A stretch of 64,000 nucleotides of DNA from Paenibacillus uliginis N3/975 (lineage in GTDB: Bacteria; Bacillota; Bacilli; Paenibacillales; Paenibacillaceae). Every line of letters starts with the position of its first letter. Position 1 is the stretch's first letter. Where the stretch lies: NCBI RefSeq assembly GCF_900177425.1, contig NZ_LT840184.1, positions 3,202,263 to 3,266,262 of the forward strand, read 5' to 3'. Position numbers and translations under genes: made by a program. Below the pieces are notes generated by a model. It was not told the origin of the DNA. It ran no database searches and saw only the letters and a list, made by a program, of their open reading frames with translations. Positions 56,029 to 63,619 of this stretch are shown piece after piece.

Positions 56029-56148
56029 TTTTGGGGGATTAAGCGTAGATAAAGCCTATAACCTCTCGTATAATGAAACTATCTTCAAAAATGAAGGGAC
56101 TGAACTATGCGCAGATGTCAATATTTTCAACCTAACTATTAAAATATA
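56029..56148 (+). pseudogene. C-terminal remnant of an unidentified protein gene
   Basis: An open stretch without a start reads FGGLSVDKAYNLSYNETIFK then NEGTELCADVNIFNLTIKI and stops. Beta-rich and coding in character, family unknown. It ends just before the GNAT gene. Confidence 0.35.
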
Positions 56149-56163
56149 ATGGAGGTAAAAGTA

Positions 56164-56694
56164 TTGATTACAGAGTTACACACAGAACGTTTACATTTGA
56201 GAAAAATGAAGGTATCGGATTCGTCTAGCTTGTTTAAAATTTGGTCTGATCCAGATGTTACTAAATTTATGAATGTTAGTTGTTTTACTAATGAAAATCA
56301 AGCAAAAGAAATGATTACTCTCCTTGATGATCTTTCTCAAGACAGCAAAGCTATTCGTTTCTCCATAATTAAAATAGAATCCAATGAAATCATAGGTTCT
56401 TGTGGTTATAATTCCTTGGATTTTGAAAATGCAAAAGCAGAAATCGGATATGACATTGCAAAATCATTTTGGGGAAGAGGATATGCTTCAGAAGCTATCT
56501 ATTCATTGTTAGATTACGCATTCTCATCTTTAAAAATGAATCGAATCGAAGCAAAAGTTGAACCCGAAAACGTGAATTCAATAAAACTTTTACAAAAGCT
56601 AAACTTTACGTTTGAAGGAACACTAAGACAATATGAAAGAGTAGACGGAAAGTTTAACGATCTCAATATCTATTCAAAATTAATATCGGATTGA
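56164..56694 (+). CDS. GNAT acetyltransferase (RimJ/RimL-like)
   Basis: 176 aa from TTG 56164, 7 nt after GGAGGT (the frame is open from 56,149, inside the ribosome site). Acetyl-CoA pocket motif SFWGRGYASEAIYSLLDYAF (about 104-123, with the R/Q-x-x-G-x-A pattern) and the ending NVNSIKLLQKLNFTFEGTLR. Members acetylate protein N termini or small amines; the substrate is unknown. Confidence 0.88.
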   Translation: MITELHTERLHLRKMKVSDSSSLFKIWSDPDVTKFMNVSCFTNENQAKEMITLLDDLSQDSKAIRFSIIKIESNEIIGSCGYNSLDFENAKAEIGYDIAKSFWGRGYASEAIYSLLDYAFSSLKMNRIEAKVEPENVNSIKLLQKLNFTFEGTLRQYERVDGKFNDLNIYSKLISD

Positions 56695-56780
56695 TTTGAT
56701 TATTCCTGCCTATTTTGAATTGTAAGTAGCATACATGAAAACTTACCGTTACAGAGCGTGGGGAAACCATATCACAAGGC

Positions 56781-56871
56781 ATTAAACTAACGGGACACTA
56801 TAGCTTAATTAAAACGCGGCTGCCGGCATGGATCGGCAGCCGCGTTGCGCTAACGGGCAGGATAGTTGAAC
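56781..56871. repeat. Family 1 repeat, full copy
   Basis: TTAAACTAACGGGACACTATAGC, perfect 13-bp hairpin AACGCGGCTGCCG / CGGCAGCCGCGTT, then GCTAACGGGCAGGATAGTTGAA. Confidence 0.93.
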
Positions 56872-57037
56872 AAATCGAACTTATTTTCGTCTAAGAAATG
56901 GTAGAAGATAATTAGATATGTCTAGATGGATTCAATCAGTGACTGCTGCCATATTCAATGCCTCATTGCATCACTAAATTTCCAGAGTGTCAGGTAGCGA
57001 GTCGGTATTGACAATAGGGTTAGACAATGTGCATAAA

Positions 57038-57082
57038 AAACAAAGAAGCCCTCATAATAGAGGGTTTCTTTGTTTTTTGCGA
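57038..57082 (+). terminator. Terminator-like hairpin
   Basis: AAACAAAGAAGCCCTC and GAGGGTTTCTTTGTTT arms with a short loop and TTTTTT. Confidence 0.75.
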
Positions 57083-57108
57083 TTCGATGCCGCATTTTGC
57101 ATCATTTA

Positions 57109-57198
57109 TTCAAATTCGATGGGAAACGTTTAGAGGGATATCAATATATTAAGCCCTACAACAAAAAAATATGGGTTCCTGTAGATATCAAAAAATAA
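57109..57198 (+). pseudogene. C-terminal remnant of an unidentified protein gene
   Basis: An open stretch without a start reads FKFDGKRLEGYQYIKPYNKK then IWVPVDIKK and stops. Too short to assign. Confidence 0.3.
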
Positions 57199-57460
57199 AA
57201 CGTGCGCATATAACCCGGAAGATAGACACCTTTGAAAAGGAGGTCGGCTTCAAGTTTACTAATGCTTCGTAATCTACTGATTGCGGATGCTTCTCCATAC
57301 ACTCTTTTTCTATCATAAAATTATTCATGTTTCCTATCCGATAATCCGAAAATTTCAGGCTGTCGAGGTTGGTAACTGATAAAAAATATATAAAGCCCTG
57401 AAAATTTGCAGAGAATTTTCAGGGCTTTGTTTATATTAATAATTACGTTATTAAAATGAG
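57199..57460. other. Intergenic with a terminator at 57,391-57,430
   Basis: Apart from the hairpin AAAGCCCTGAAAATT / AATTTTCAGGGCTTT (57,391-57,428, usable by either strand, at the end of the minus-strand Rrf2 gene) nothing is recognised. Confidence 0.6.
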
Positions 57461-57967
57461 TCAGTTTGTGTTTTTTCTTATAAAGTATTCTCGGCTATCT
57501 GTCCGTAATTTTTCTGGTAAAACGTGATTAAGTTCATCATTTAACCATGCAAGGGTCTTATTACGAAGAAACTCACGCATATACTCTTCTGCCTCAAGCA
57601 TAGTTAAGTTAATTGTACAAGAAGAATTGGCGGAATTACATGAAGAGCATTCTTTATCTAAATGCATAAGATTATTTTTCAAAATATTTTTACATTGAAA
57701 AATAGGTTTTACTCCTTCAACTGCTTCTATTACATCCCAAAAGGAAATTTCTTCGGGGGATTTAGCTAATTTATAACCACCCTTTACACCAGGTGTAGAA
57801 CTCACGATACCAGCCTTTGATAATTTACCAAAAACTTTTGAGAGATATGTTTCTGAAAGCCCTTGAAATTCTGAAAGGTCTTTTATTCCAATACTTTCCT
57901 CTTCGGGTACGTCTATTAAATAAACAAGGCTATGCAACGCATATTCAACCATAACACTATACTGCAT
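57461..57967 (-). CDS. Rrf2-family regulator, copy 2
   Basis: 168 aa, ATG with AGGTGA 7 nt upstream. Winged helix starts MQYSVMVEYALHSLVYLIDV. Cys-rich loop CKNILKNNLMHLDKECSSC...SSCTINL, with one Cys shifted relative to copy 1. It faces the intact azoreductase gene 220 bp away and most likely represses it, releasing on quinone or thiol stress (inference from comparable Rrf2- and MarR-controlled azoreductases). Confidence 0.92.
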   Translation of the reverse strand: MQYSVMVEYALHSLVYLIDVPEEESIGIKDLSEFQGLSETYLSKVFGKLSKAGIVSSTPGVKGGYKLAKSPEEISFWDVIEAVEGVKPIFQCKNILKNNLMHLDKECSSCNSANSSCTINLTMLEAEEYMREFLRNKTLAWLNDELNHVLPEKLRTDSREYFIRKNTN

Positions 57968-58076
57968 ATAGACTCACCTGCTTTCACTGTAAAAAGGCTA
58001 TCAAAAAATTATTATAAGCCCTAAGTGTTTTTTTGTAAATTACCAAAACTAACTTTAGAATATTGTCTATAGAATT

Positions 58077-58129
58077 TGACAAAAGACTATGTAGCATTTA
58101 TATTATTGATTATGTTAATCGTCGATTAA
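58077..58129 (+). promoter_or_regulatory. azoR promoter with palindromic Rrf2 operator
   Basis: TTGACA, 17-bp spacer, TATATT, then the perfect palindrome TTAATCG-T-CGATTAA (58,115-58,129) just downstream, placed to block initiation. The counterpart in copy 1 (55,843-55,857) has TTGATCG-A-CGATTAG. Confidence 0.65.
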
Positions 58130-58187
58130 TACGATCGACAATAAAAAAATCAATCTAGGTACTTTTCATTCAAGGAGGAAAATACTC

Positions 58188-58847
58188 ATGAGTAAATTAC
58201 TTATCATCAATGCACACCCAAATTTTGATTCTAAAACCTCTGCAAGTCTGGATGTGTTTAATTACTTTTTAAAAGTTTACAAAGAAAATCATTCAAAAGA
58301 CGAAGTCATTGAACAAATTAATCTGTACGAAGATGAAGTACCCCTGTTAGATAAAAATGTACTTAGCGCATGGGGGAAACAAGCAGAAGGAAAAGAATTA
58401 ACAAGCCAAGAAAAAAAAGTAACAGACCGCATGAGTGAGATATTAAAACAATTCAAAAGTGCTAATAAGTACGTAATTGTTTATCCAATGCATAACTTTA
58501 ATATCCCCTCAAAACTAAAGGATTATATGGATAATATAATGATTCCAAGGGAAACGTTTAAATATACCGAGACTGCAGCGGACAATGGAAGAATGTCTGT
58601 CGGTCTTATCAATGATGGAAGAAGTGTGGTTGTCATTCAAGCCAGTGGATCAATATACACCAATAATGACTTTTATACCGAAGTGGAGTACTCACATAAA
58701 TTTTTGAAGTCCATGTTTCATTTGATTGGAATCGAAGATTATGAAATCATTCGAGTACAAGGAGTTGGTGTTCTGGACAGAAATGAAGTATTACAAAAAG
58801 GTTATAAAGAAGCTGAGGAGCAAGCTTTAAAATTAACAACTAAATAG
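58188..58847 (+). CDS. FMN-dependent NADH:quinone oxidoreductase / azoreductase
   Basis: 219 aa, AAGGAGG 10 nt before the ATG. Flavodoxin-2 fold: MSKLLIINAHPNFDSKTSAS binds the FMN phosphate, YVIVYPMHNFNIPSKLKDYM is the flavin-contacting loop, and SVVVIQASGSIY the second. AzoR-type enzymes reduce quinones and azo compounds with NADH and protect against electrophiles. Divergent from Rrf2 copy 2. The beheaded duplicate is at 55,909. Confidence 0.92.
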   Translation: MSKLLIINAHPNFDSKTSASLDVFNYFLKVYKENHSKDEVIEQINLYEDEVPLLDKNVLSAWGKQAEGKELTSQEKKVTDRMSEILKQFKSANKYVIVYPMHNFNIPSKLKDYMDNIMIPRETFKYTETAADNGRMSVGLINDGRSVVVIQASGSIYTNNDFYTEVEYSHKFLKSMFHLIGIEDYEIIRVQGVGVLDRNEVLQKGYKEAEEQALKLTTK

Positions 58848-58942
58848 GAAAATATTGAGGCAGCCGATCTTATGATCGTCTTTCGTTGATTAGATAATTT
58901 TATTTCCAGATAGGAACACGCGTTTATCTTTATAACAAATAA

Positions 58943-58986
58943 AGGGAAGCTCAAGCTATCTTCCAGCTTAAGCTTCCCTTTATATC
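58943..58986 (+). terminator. Terminator-like hairpin after azoR
   Basis: AAAGGGAAGCTCAAGCT and AGCTTAAGCTTCCCTTT arms, 16 bp with one mismatch. Confidence 0.7.
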
Positions 58987-59245
58987 ATTTCCTTTTCTAT
59001 TAAGCACCAACAGCTTGCAAACTAAGCGTAGTGGCATCGACGTTCAACTCAATTCTCCACTTTTCCACTATTGTGATAGTATTTCTCCGATTTTAACCCC
59101 AAACGTCCGGCGAAATTGCAGAAATCGACAAGAAACTCATTGAATTCAAATATTTGCTATCTCAATTAATGATATGGTAACAAGCAGCGGATCAATAAAA
59201 ACGGCGTGTTTGCGTCATTTGTCACATCGATTCTATTATTTGTAA
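58987..59245. other. Intergenic, nothing recognised
   Basis: No gene, repeat copy or RNA motif that I can support. Confidence 0.4.
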
Positions 59246-59610
59246 TCGGGGGAGAGCGTTTCAGGGGTTTGGCGCGGGAGCCATCATTACGTGTGTTTAT
59301 TACAGCATTACTTTAGGCTATCCTGATAAGCTGAGAACGAAAATATTCAAGCGCGTATATTTTACCTGCGTTAATCGGCCCTTATATCGCCGGGCTTTTA
59401 GCTCAGCACTTGTCCTGGAGATTTGTTTTTTGTCTGGTGCTTCCATTCATTGGCTTGGCTGTCTTACTGACTCTCCCCGCTTTCCGCAAACTTTCAGTAA
59501 GAGAGAAAGGGGTCAAAAAAAGCGGCGGTAAAGAAGTATATACGGTGTTGTTGGCTATTGGAACGGGCTAGCTGCTGACCGGACTCGGGTTTATAGCCGA
59601 TTGGAAGGGG
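59246..59610 (+). pseudogene. MFS exporter remnant, paralogue of the 44,149 gene
   Basis: Reads FQGFGAGAIITCVYYSITLG YPDKLRTKIF, then after a shift LAQHLSWRFVFCLVLPFIGL, KEVYTVLLAIGTG, TAG, LLTGLGFIADWKGIA. These blocks align in order with ALQGFGAGALITCVYACVTL, ASYVSWRFVFWIVLPLLVLA and GTGLLLTGLG of the intact exporter. Two or more frameshifts and a stop; N and C termini missing. Confidence 0.85.
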
Positions 59611-59621
59611 ATAGCTTGGCG

Positions 59622-59700
59622 CCGTAAAATGCGACGGCGGCCTGAACATTCCGGATGGCGAAGTGTACACCGCACCGGTTCGTGATTACGTTCTGACGAT
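59622..59700 (+). pseudogene. M29 aminopeptidase fragment
   Basis: KCDGGLNIPDGEVYTAPVRD YV is the metal-site strand of M29 (AmpS/PepS) aminopeptidases (N.PDGEVFTAPVRDS). About 20 residues, directly fused to the MFS relic. Confidence 0.65.
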
Positions 59701-59843
59701 CCGCCTTTTTGTACATGTTTGTACCGGTACAGGTTGTCTTTAATATTGTAAGCAGTTAGTTAGTGGTTTCGGTTATGCTGAACTCAGTTAGCCGGCCGGC
59801 TCTTAGCATTGATAATTAATCCAAGCAAAGGCGATGATTAAAT

Positions 59844-60773
59844 ATGACGCAAAGAAAAATTATTTATCTATGTGCACTATTATACGCGTTAATTATTGGT
59901 TTTTCCTTTCTGTTTACGAAAGTGGCGCTCGGCGTATCGAATCCGATCGATACGCTTGCATATCGTTTTACAATCTCATTTTTATCCATCCTGATTCCGG
60001 TTGCGGCGGGCTGGGTCCAATTGGGGCTCCACGGGAAAAAAGTGTGGCGCCTTCTGCTTATCGGACTGTTTTATCCGGCGATGTTTTTTGCCTTCCAAGC
60101 CTTCGGCTTGGTGTATGCAAGTTCGTCCGAGGGTGGAATTATTCAGGCTTCCTCGCCGATCTTCACTATGGTTCTGGCAGCGTTTTTTCTCAAAGAAAGA
60201 ACGACTTGGCTGCAAAAATTGTCCGTCCTGGCCTCCGTCGGCGGGGTCGTTTATATCTTGATGATGAAAGGAGCATCGCTTAACGTGGCCAATACGAAAG
60301 GCATGGCGCTGCTTCTGCTGTCATCACTTATGCTTGCCGTCTACAGCGTGCTGGCCCGGTCGCTGAGTACGGAATTTACGGCGCTCCAAATAACTTTTGC
60401 CATGATGGCTTTAGGATTCATTTGCTTTAATGCAATGTCCATCATCAACCATGCAACTCAAGGCACACTGCCTGAGCTGCTCGAGCCGATTAAAAATAGA
60501 AGCTTCGTAGTCGCTATTTTATATATCGGAATTTTGTCGTCGCTGGTCAGCGCGCTGTTATCCAATTATGTGCTGTCCAAAATCGAGGCTTCCCAGATGA
60601 GCGTGTTCGTCAATGTGGGAACGCTTGTTTCGATATTGGCGGGCGTTGTCTTCTTGAATGAGCAGCTTGCCTACTATCACATCATAGGTGCAGTGTTCAT
60701 TATTGGCGGCGTGCTGGGTGTCAATTACCGTGGGCGGAAGCGGCAGACGCTGAAAGGCAAAATGTCCGCTTGA
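59844..60773 (+). CDS. EamA/DMT-family transporter
   Basis: 309 aa with ten predicted membrane segments in two EamA repeats (about 7-137 and 150-295). Typical blocks are SSSEGGIIQASSPIFTMVLA, FFLKERTTWLQKLSVLASVG and SVFVNVGTLVSILAGVVFLN then EQLAYYHIIGA. Members export amino acids, purines or other metabolites; the substrate is unknown. AAAGG lies 14 nt before the ATG. GC is higher than in flanking DNA. Confidence 0.9.
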   Translation: MTQRKIIYLCALLYALIIGFSFLFTKVALGVSNPIDTLAYRFTISFLSILIPVAAGWVQLGLHGKKVWRLLLIGLFYPAMFFAFQAFGLVYASSSEGGIIQASSPIFTMVLAAFFLKERTTWLQKLSVLASVGGVVYILMMKGASLNVANTKGMALLLLSSLMLAVYSVLARSLSTEFTALQITFAMMALGFICFNAMSIINHATQGTLPELLEPIKNRSFVVAILYIGILSSLVSALLSNYVLSKIEASQMSVFVNVGTLVSILAGVVFLNEQLAYYHIIGAVFIIGGVLGVNYRGRKRQTLKGKMSA

Positions 60774-60845
60774 CGCTCTTGTCACAGCTCTTGTATCACA
60801 TCGTCTATTCTAAGAAGCGTTTAAACTAAGAGGGAGGATCTATGT

Positions 60846-61156
60846 ATGAAAATTGTTATTGCAGGGGCCAGCGGCGCTTTTGGAAGGCCCCCTATTGGTT
60901 AAGGCGGGACATGTAGTGGTTGGACTTACTCGCAATCCGGGGAATTTGGAATTTCTTCACTCGGAAGGTGTTCAGCCTGTACTGGTGGACGTCTTTGTTT
61001 GCTGTTCTGCGCGAAATCAAGGCCTGGGACGGATTTCTGGCAGGATGCGTGATGTCATTGATCTCATCCAACTTGCTCAGAATGGTGATAGACCATATGA
61101 TCGACCAAGGCTTCATATCCTGCCCGTTAGCATAACACGGCTGCCGATTTATTCAT
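60846..61156 (+). pseudogene. NAD(P)-binding epimerase/oxidoreductase, frameshifted remnant
   Basis: GGGAGGATC then ATG 60846 opens MKIVIAGASGAFGRP, a Rossmann GxxGxxG motif. After a shift it continues VKAGHVVVGLTRNPGNLEFL HSEGVQPVLVDVF, then in a third frame FAVLREIKAW. Two or more frameshifts, and only the first third of a normal 300-aa protein remains. Confidence 0.8.
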
Positions 61157-61215
61157 AAATGGCAATAATAAAATTAAAATAACTTCAGAAATAATCAAAG
61201 AAAGAGGCGGAAATA

Positions 61216-61509
61216 TTGGAACAGCTGCTAAAAGAAATTAAGTTACTCAGTGAAAAGGAACCTAAAACGTTAGAGCAAATGGCATTAAAGCTATCAGAGG
61301 AAGTTGGCGAAACCTCTCAAGCTGTACTATCTTACATAAAAGCAAGCGGAAGTAAGTACAAGCAATTAGGAATCGAAGATGTAAAAGAAGAATGTATTGA
61401 TGTTATTTTAGTAGCCTTAGCTATGTTTTACAAATTATCCGAGAACGATAAGGAATTATACGAGTTAATTAGGAAAAAAATGGACAAGTGGGAAAACAAA
61501 ATCAATTGA
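61216..61509 (+). CDS. MazG-like nucleotide pyrophosphohydrolase
   Basis: 97 aa, TTG start 7 nt after AGGCGG. All-alpha MazG-like fold: LALKLSEEVGETSQAVLSYI region (EEVGE) and VKEECIDVILVALAMFYKLS (EExxDVI), giving the ExxE-12-28-ExxD metal-binding pattern. Small proteins of this type hydrolyse non-canonical or stress nucleotides. It stands alone. Confidence 0.78.
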   Translation: MEQLLKEIKLLSEKEPKTLEQMALKLSEEVGETSQAVLSYIKASGSKYKQLGIEDVKEECIDVILVALAMFYKLSENDKELYELIRKKMDKWENKIN

Positions 61510-61732
61510 CGGCGAAAAAAAGGATAATTACAACATTTCCCGAATAGAATCGAATGTTCGGCGAAGAAGAGGTAACCTCGAAAAAAACCGAACTTTTCAC
61601 GGATGCCCAAATCCGTTTGGTTAGAGTGTTTCGGAATATATAACCAATTAACATAAACCCTTGTCCACGCACCTGAACAAGCTATTACATACGATACATC
61701 ATAATTTATTTTGATTAAGCAGGTGAATCAAA

Positions 61733-61999
61733 ATGTCATGTTCGTGTGGATGTGGAGGAAAGAAACGAAAGAATTCTGCTAGAAAAGTTCCCATGATTGG
61801 TGTCAGAGCCGGGATTCCGCCTGGTTGTATTGATTTTGATACAAATCCCAGAGGATACGCTGAATGTGTAGCGCGTGGAGGCACAGTTCACGTTGATCCA
61901 AGACAACGTATTTCTTTCTGTTGTCCTCCTCCTGGAAAACGCCCGTGTGGATGCGGCGGGAAGAAACGCAACAAATCCAAATTACGCAAAAAGCATTGA
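61733..61999 (+). CDS. Cys-rich basic small protein with terminal CGCGGKKR motifs
   Basis: 88 aa, with GCAGGTGAA 6 nt before the ATG. Nearly identical motifs lie at both ends: SCSCGCGGKKRKN (about 2-14) and RPCGCGGKKRNKS (about 69-81). Between them come GVRAGIPPGCIDFDTNPRGY, AECVARGGTVHV and FCCPPPGKRP. Ten or more Cys and some twenty Lys/Arg. Possibilities include a metal-binding or nucleic-acid-binding protein, or a spore-surface protein; no family is recognised. It is followed directly by a family 1 half-site. Confidence 0.6.
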   Translation: MSCSCGCGGKKRKNSARKVPMIGVRAGIPPGCIDFDTNPRGYAECVARGGTVHVDPRQRISFCCPPPGKRPCGCGGKKRNKSKLRKKH

Positions 62000-62024
62000 A
62001 CTAACGGGCAGTTTAATGCAACAA
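61996..62024. repeat. Family 1 repeat, right half-site
   Basis: TTGAACTAACGGGCAGTTTA, then ATGCAACA. It overlaps the stop of the Cys-rich gene. Confidence 0.7.
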
Positions 62025-62175
62025 GAGCCCAACACTATGACCAGGAACAGAATGTAAAGGCTTATTGGCAGTCTGTTCAGTTTAAGGCTAAAATACAACT
62101 GAAGGAATTTCGGGAAATATGGGGAATTCTATTTTTACCCCCTATGGGAGATATCACTAAAGTGAGGGAGATACA

Positions 62176-62841
62176 ATGAGTCAAACCGTAAATAAATTGG
62201 AAAAAGAAATAACAAAAAGAGTGCGGATGAAATACCTCTTACATTTGCCAGATCATTATGAAAAAGAATCCTCAATTAAGTGGCCTTTAATCTTATTTCT
62301 TCACGGGGCAGGTGAACGTGGAGATGATCTGGAGTTGGTAAAAGCACATGGAATTCCTATGATAGCAGAACGCGATCCTTCTTTTCCATTCATTACGATT
62401 TCCCCTCAATGCCCGGAGGATTCTTTTTGGAATGCTGAACAAGACGGATTGATGGCATTAGTAGATGAGATCATTGCAAACTACAACGTAGATCCAGATC
62501 GGTTATACTTGACAGGGCTAAGCATGGGTGGTTATGGGACGTGGCACTTAGCAGCAGAATATCCAGGAAGGTTCGCGGCTATCGCTCCAATATGTGGTGG
62601 AGGTAACCCCAACCGGATACATGAACTAATAGGAACACCCACCTGGGCATTCCATGGCGCGAAGGATGATATAGTTCCTATTGCTGAATCAAAAAAAATG
62701 GTAGACGCACTTCGCGAAAACGGTGGAAATGTCTCTTTCACAATTTATCCTAAGTCGAATCACAACTCCTGGACAGAAACATACGATAATCCGGAATTAT
62801 ATAGCTGGTTTCTAGGTCATTCTTTAATGGTAAGGAAATGA
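62176..62841 (+). CDS. Dienelactone hydrolase/feruloyl esterase-like alpha/beta hydrolase
   Basis: 221 aa, with GTGAGGGAG 5 nt before the ATG. No signal peptide. LILFLHGAGERGDDLELVKA (oxyanion strand), nucleophile elbow LTGLSMGGYGTW (Ser about 117), acid in FHGAKDDIVP and His in YPKSNHNSW complete the triad. Such enzymes hydrolyse small esters; the substrate is unknown. Confidence 0.88.
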   Translation: MSQTVNKLEKEITKRVRMKYLLHLPDHYEKESSIKWPLILFLHGAGERGDDLELVKAHGIPMIAERDPSFPFITISPQCPEDSFWNAEQDGLMALVDEIIANYNVDPDRLYLTGLSMGGYGTWHLAAEYPGRFAAIAPICGGGNPNRIHELIGTPTWAFHGAKDDIVPIAESKKMVDALRENGGNVSFTIYPKSNHNSWTETYDNPELYSWFLGHSLMVRK

Positions 62842-62847
62842 AGTTGT

Positions 62848-62921
62848 TTTACACTAACGGGAAACTTGCTCGGCGGCAGCTCCTTTTTCGTTTGCTGAAG
62901 TAACGGGCAGATTAACGCAAC
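62848..62921. repeat. Family 1 repeat, divergent full copy
   Basis: ACACTAACGGGAAACTTGCT, degraded GGCAGC stem, then AAGTAACGGGCAGATTAACG. Confidence 0.65.
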
Positions 62922-62961
62922 AACCAAAAGGATAACTCGGAAAAGTAAAAAGAGCCTCCAA

Positions 62962-63072
62962 CTGTCGGAGGACAAGAACATTCAAGCATAAGAAGTCGCC
63001 AAGTGGGCGGCTTTCTTATTTTAACGATGTAAGATCTTGTCCCGAGCTAAAGACAAGAACTTATATTCATAG
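62962..63072. repeat. Family 2 repeat
   Basis: CTGTCGGAGGACAAGAACAT, hairpin GTCGCCAAGTGGGCGGC with T-run, AAGATCTTGTCCCGAGC / AGACAAGAACTTATATTCAT. Confidence 0.85.
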
Positions 63073-63169
63073 AATCGCAGTTCCTCTAATTGTCATAAAC
63101 TTGTTATCTGCTTTAGCAAAATCGATCTGGATTTCGACATTACCTTTTTCCGACACTCTAGCCAAAACC

Positions 63170-63204
63170 ACACATAGCCGTAGCCTGTGTGGTTTTGTAA
63201 GATA
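63170..63204. terminator. Bidirectional terminator
   Basis: AAAACCACACA and TGTGTGGTTTT perfect arms at the end of the minus-strand gene. Confidence 0.75.
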
Positions 63205-63208
63205 CGAC

Positions 63209-63619
63209 TTAGTGCCTGGACCTAATTAGATAAACCTTATCTTTATCCAATTGACTGGGATATAAATCCATAAATGTAATAAAATCCAGTTCTTCACTTG
63301 GTAGTGAAGAGATAACATCCTGTAATTCCAATTGTAAGTTGTTATATTTATTGTTATCTAAGATGATGCAGAACGCTATATCGGTATCTATGTTTAATAA
63401 TTGAAACAGTTCTTTTATCTCTTTGGATTGATTTCTTTTTGGATCGGACGTTACAAAATCGCAGGAGCATAGGTTAGTTATATCATAATAGAACTTCTTT
63501 GATTGTTTATTTTCCATATTCTTTGTTAAGTCTCTAATGTAGATATCCATGTCGATATGCTTTGCTATCAATGAATCTGGAATTTTATGATCTATTACAA
63601 CATGCATAAAGTAACACAT
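63209..63619 (-). CDS. Unrecognised 136-aa cytosolic protein
   Basis: ATG 63619 (MCYFMHVVIDHKIPDSLIAK) has GGAGG 6 nt upstream on the minus strand; the frame is open a few codons further, inside that site. Acidic, with no signal or membrane segment. Alternating strand and helix pattern (FYYDITNLCSCDFVT, IDTDIAFCIILDNNKYNNLQ, LDFITFMDLYP). No family recognised. Probably transcribed alone. Confidence 0.6.
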   Translation of the reverse strand: MCYFMHVVIDHKIPDSLIAKHIDMDIYIRDLTKNMENKQSKKFYYDITNLCSCDFVTSDPKRNQSKEIKELFQLLNIDTDIAFCIILDNNKYNNLQLELQDVISSLPSEELDFITFMDLYPSQLDKDKVYLIRSRH

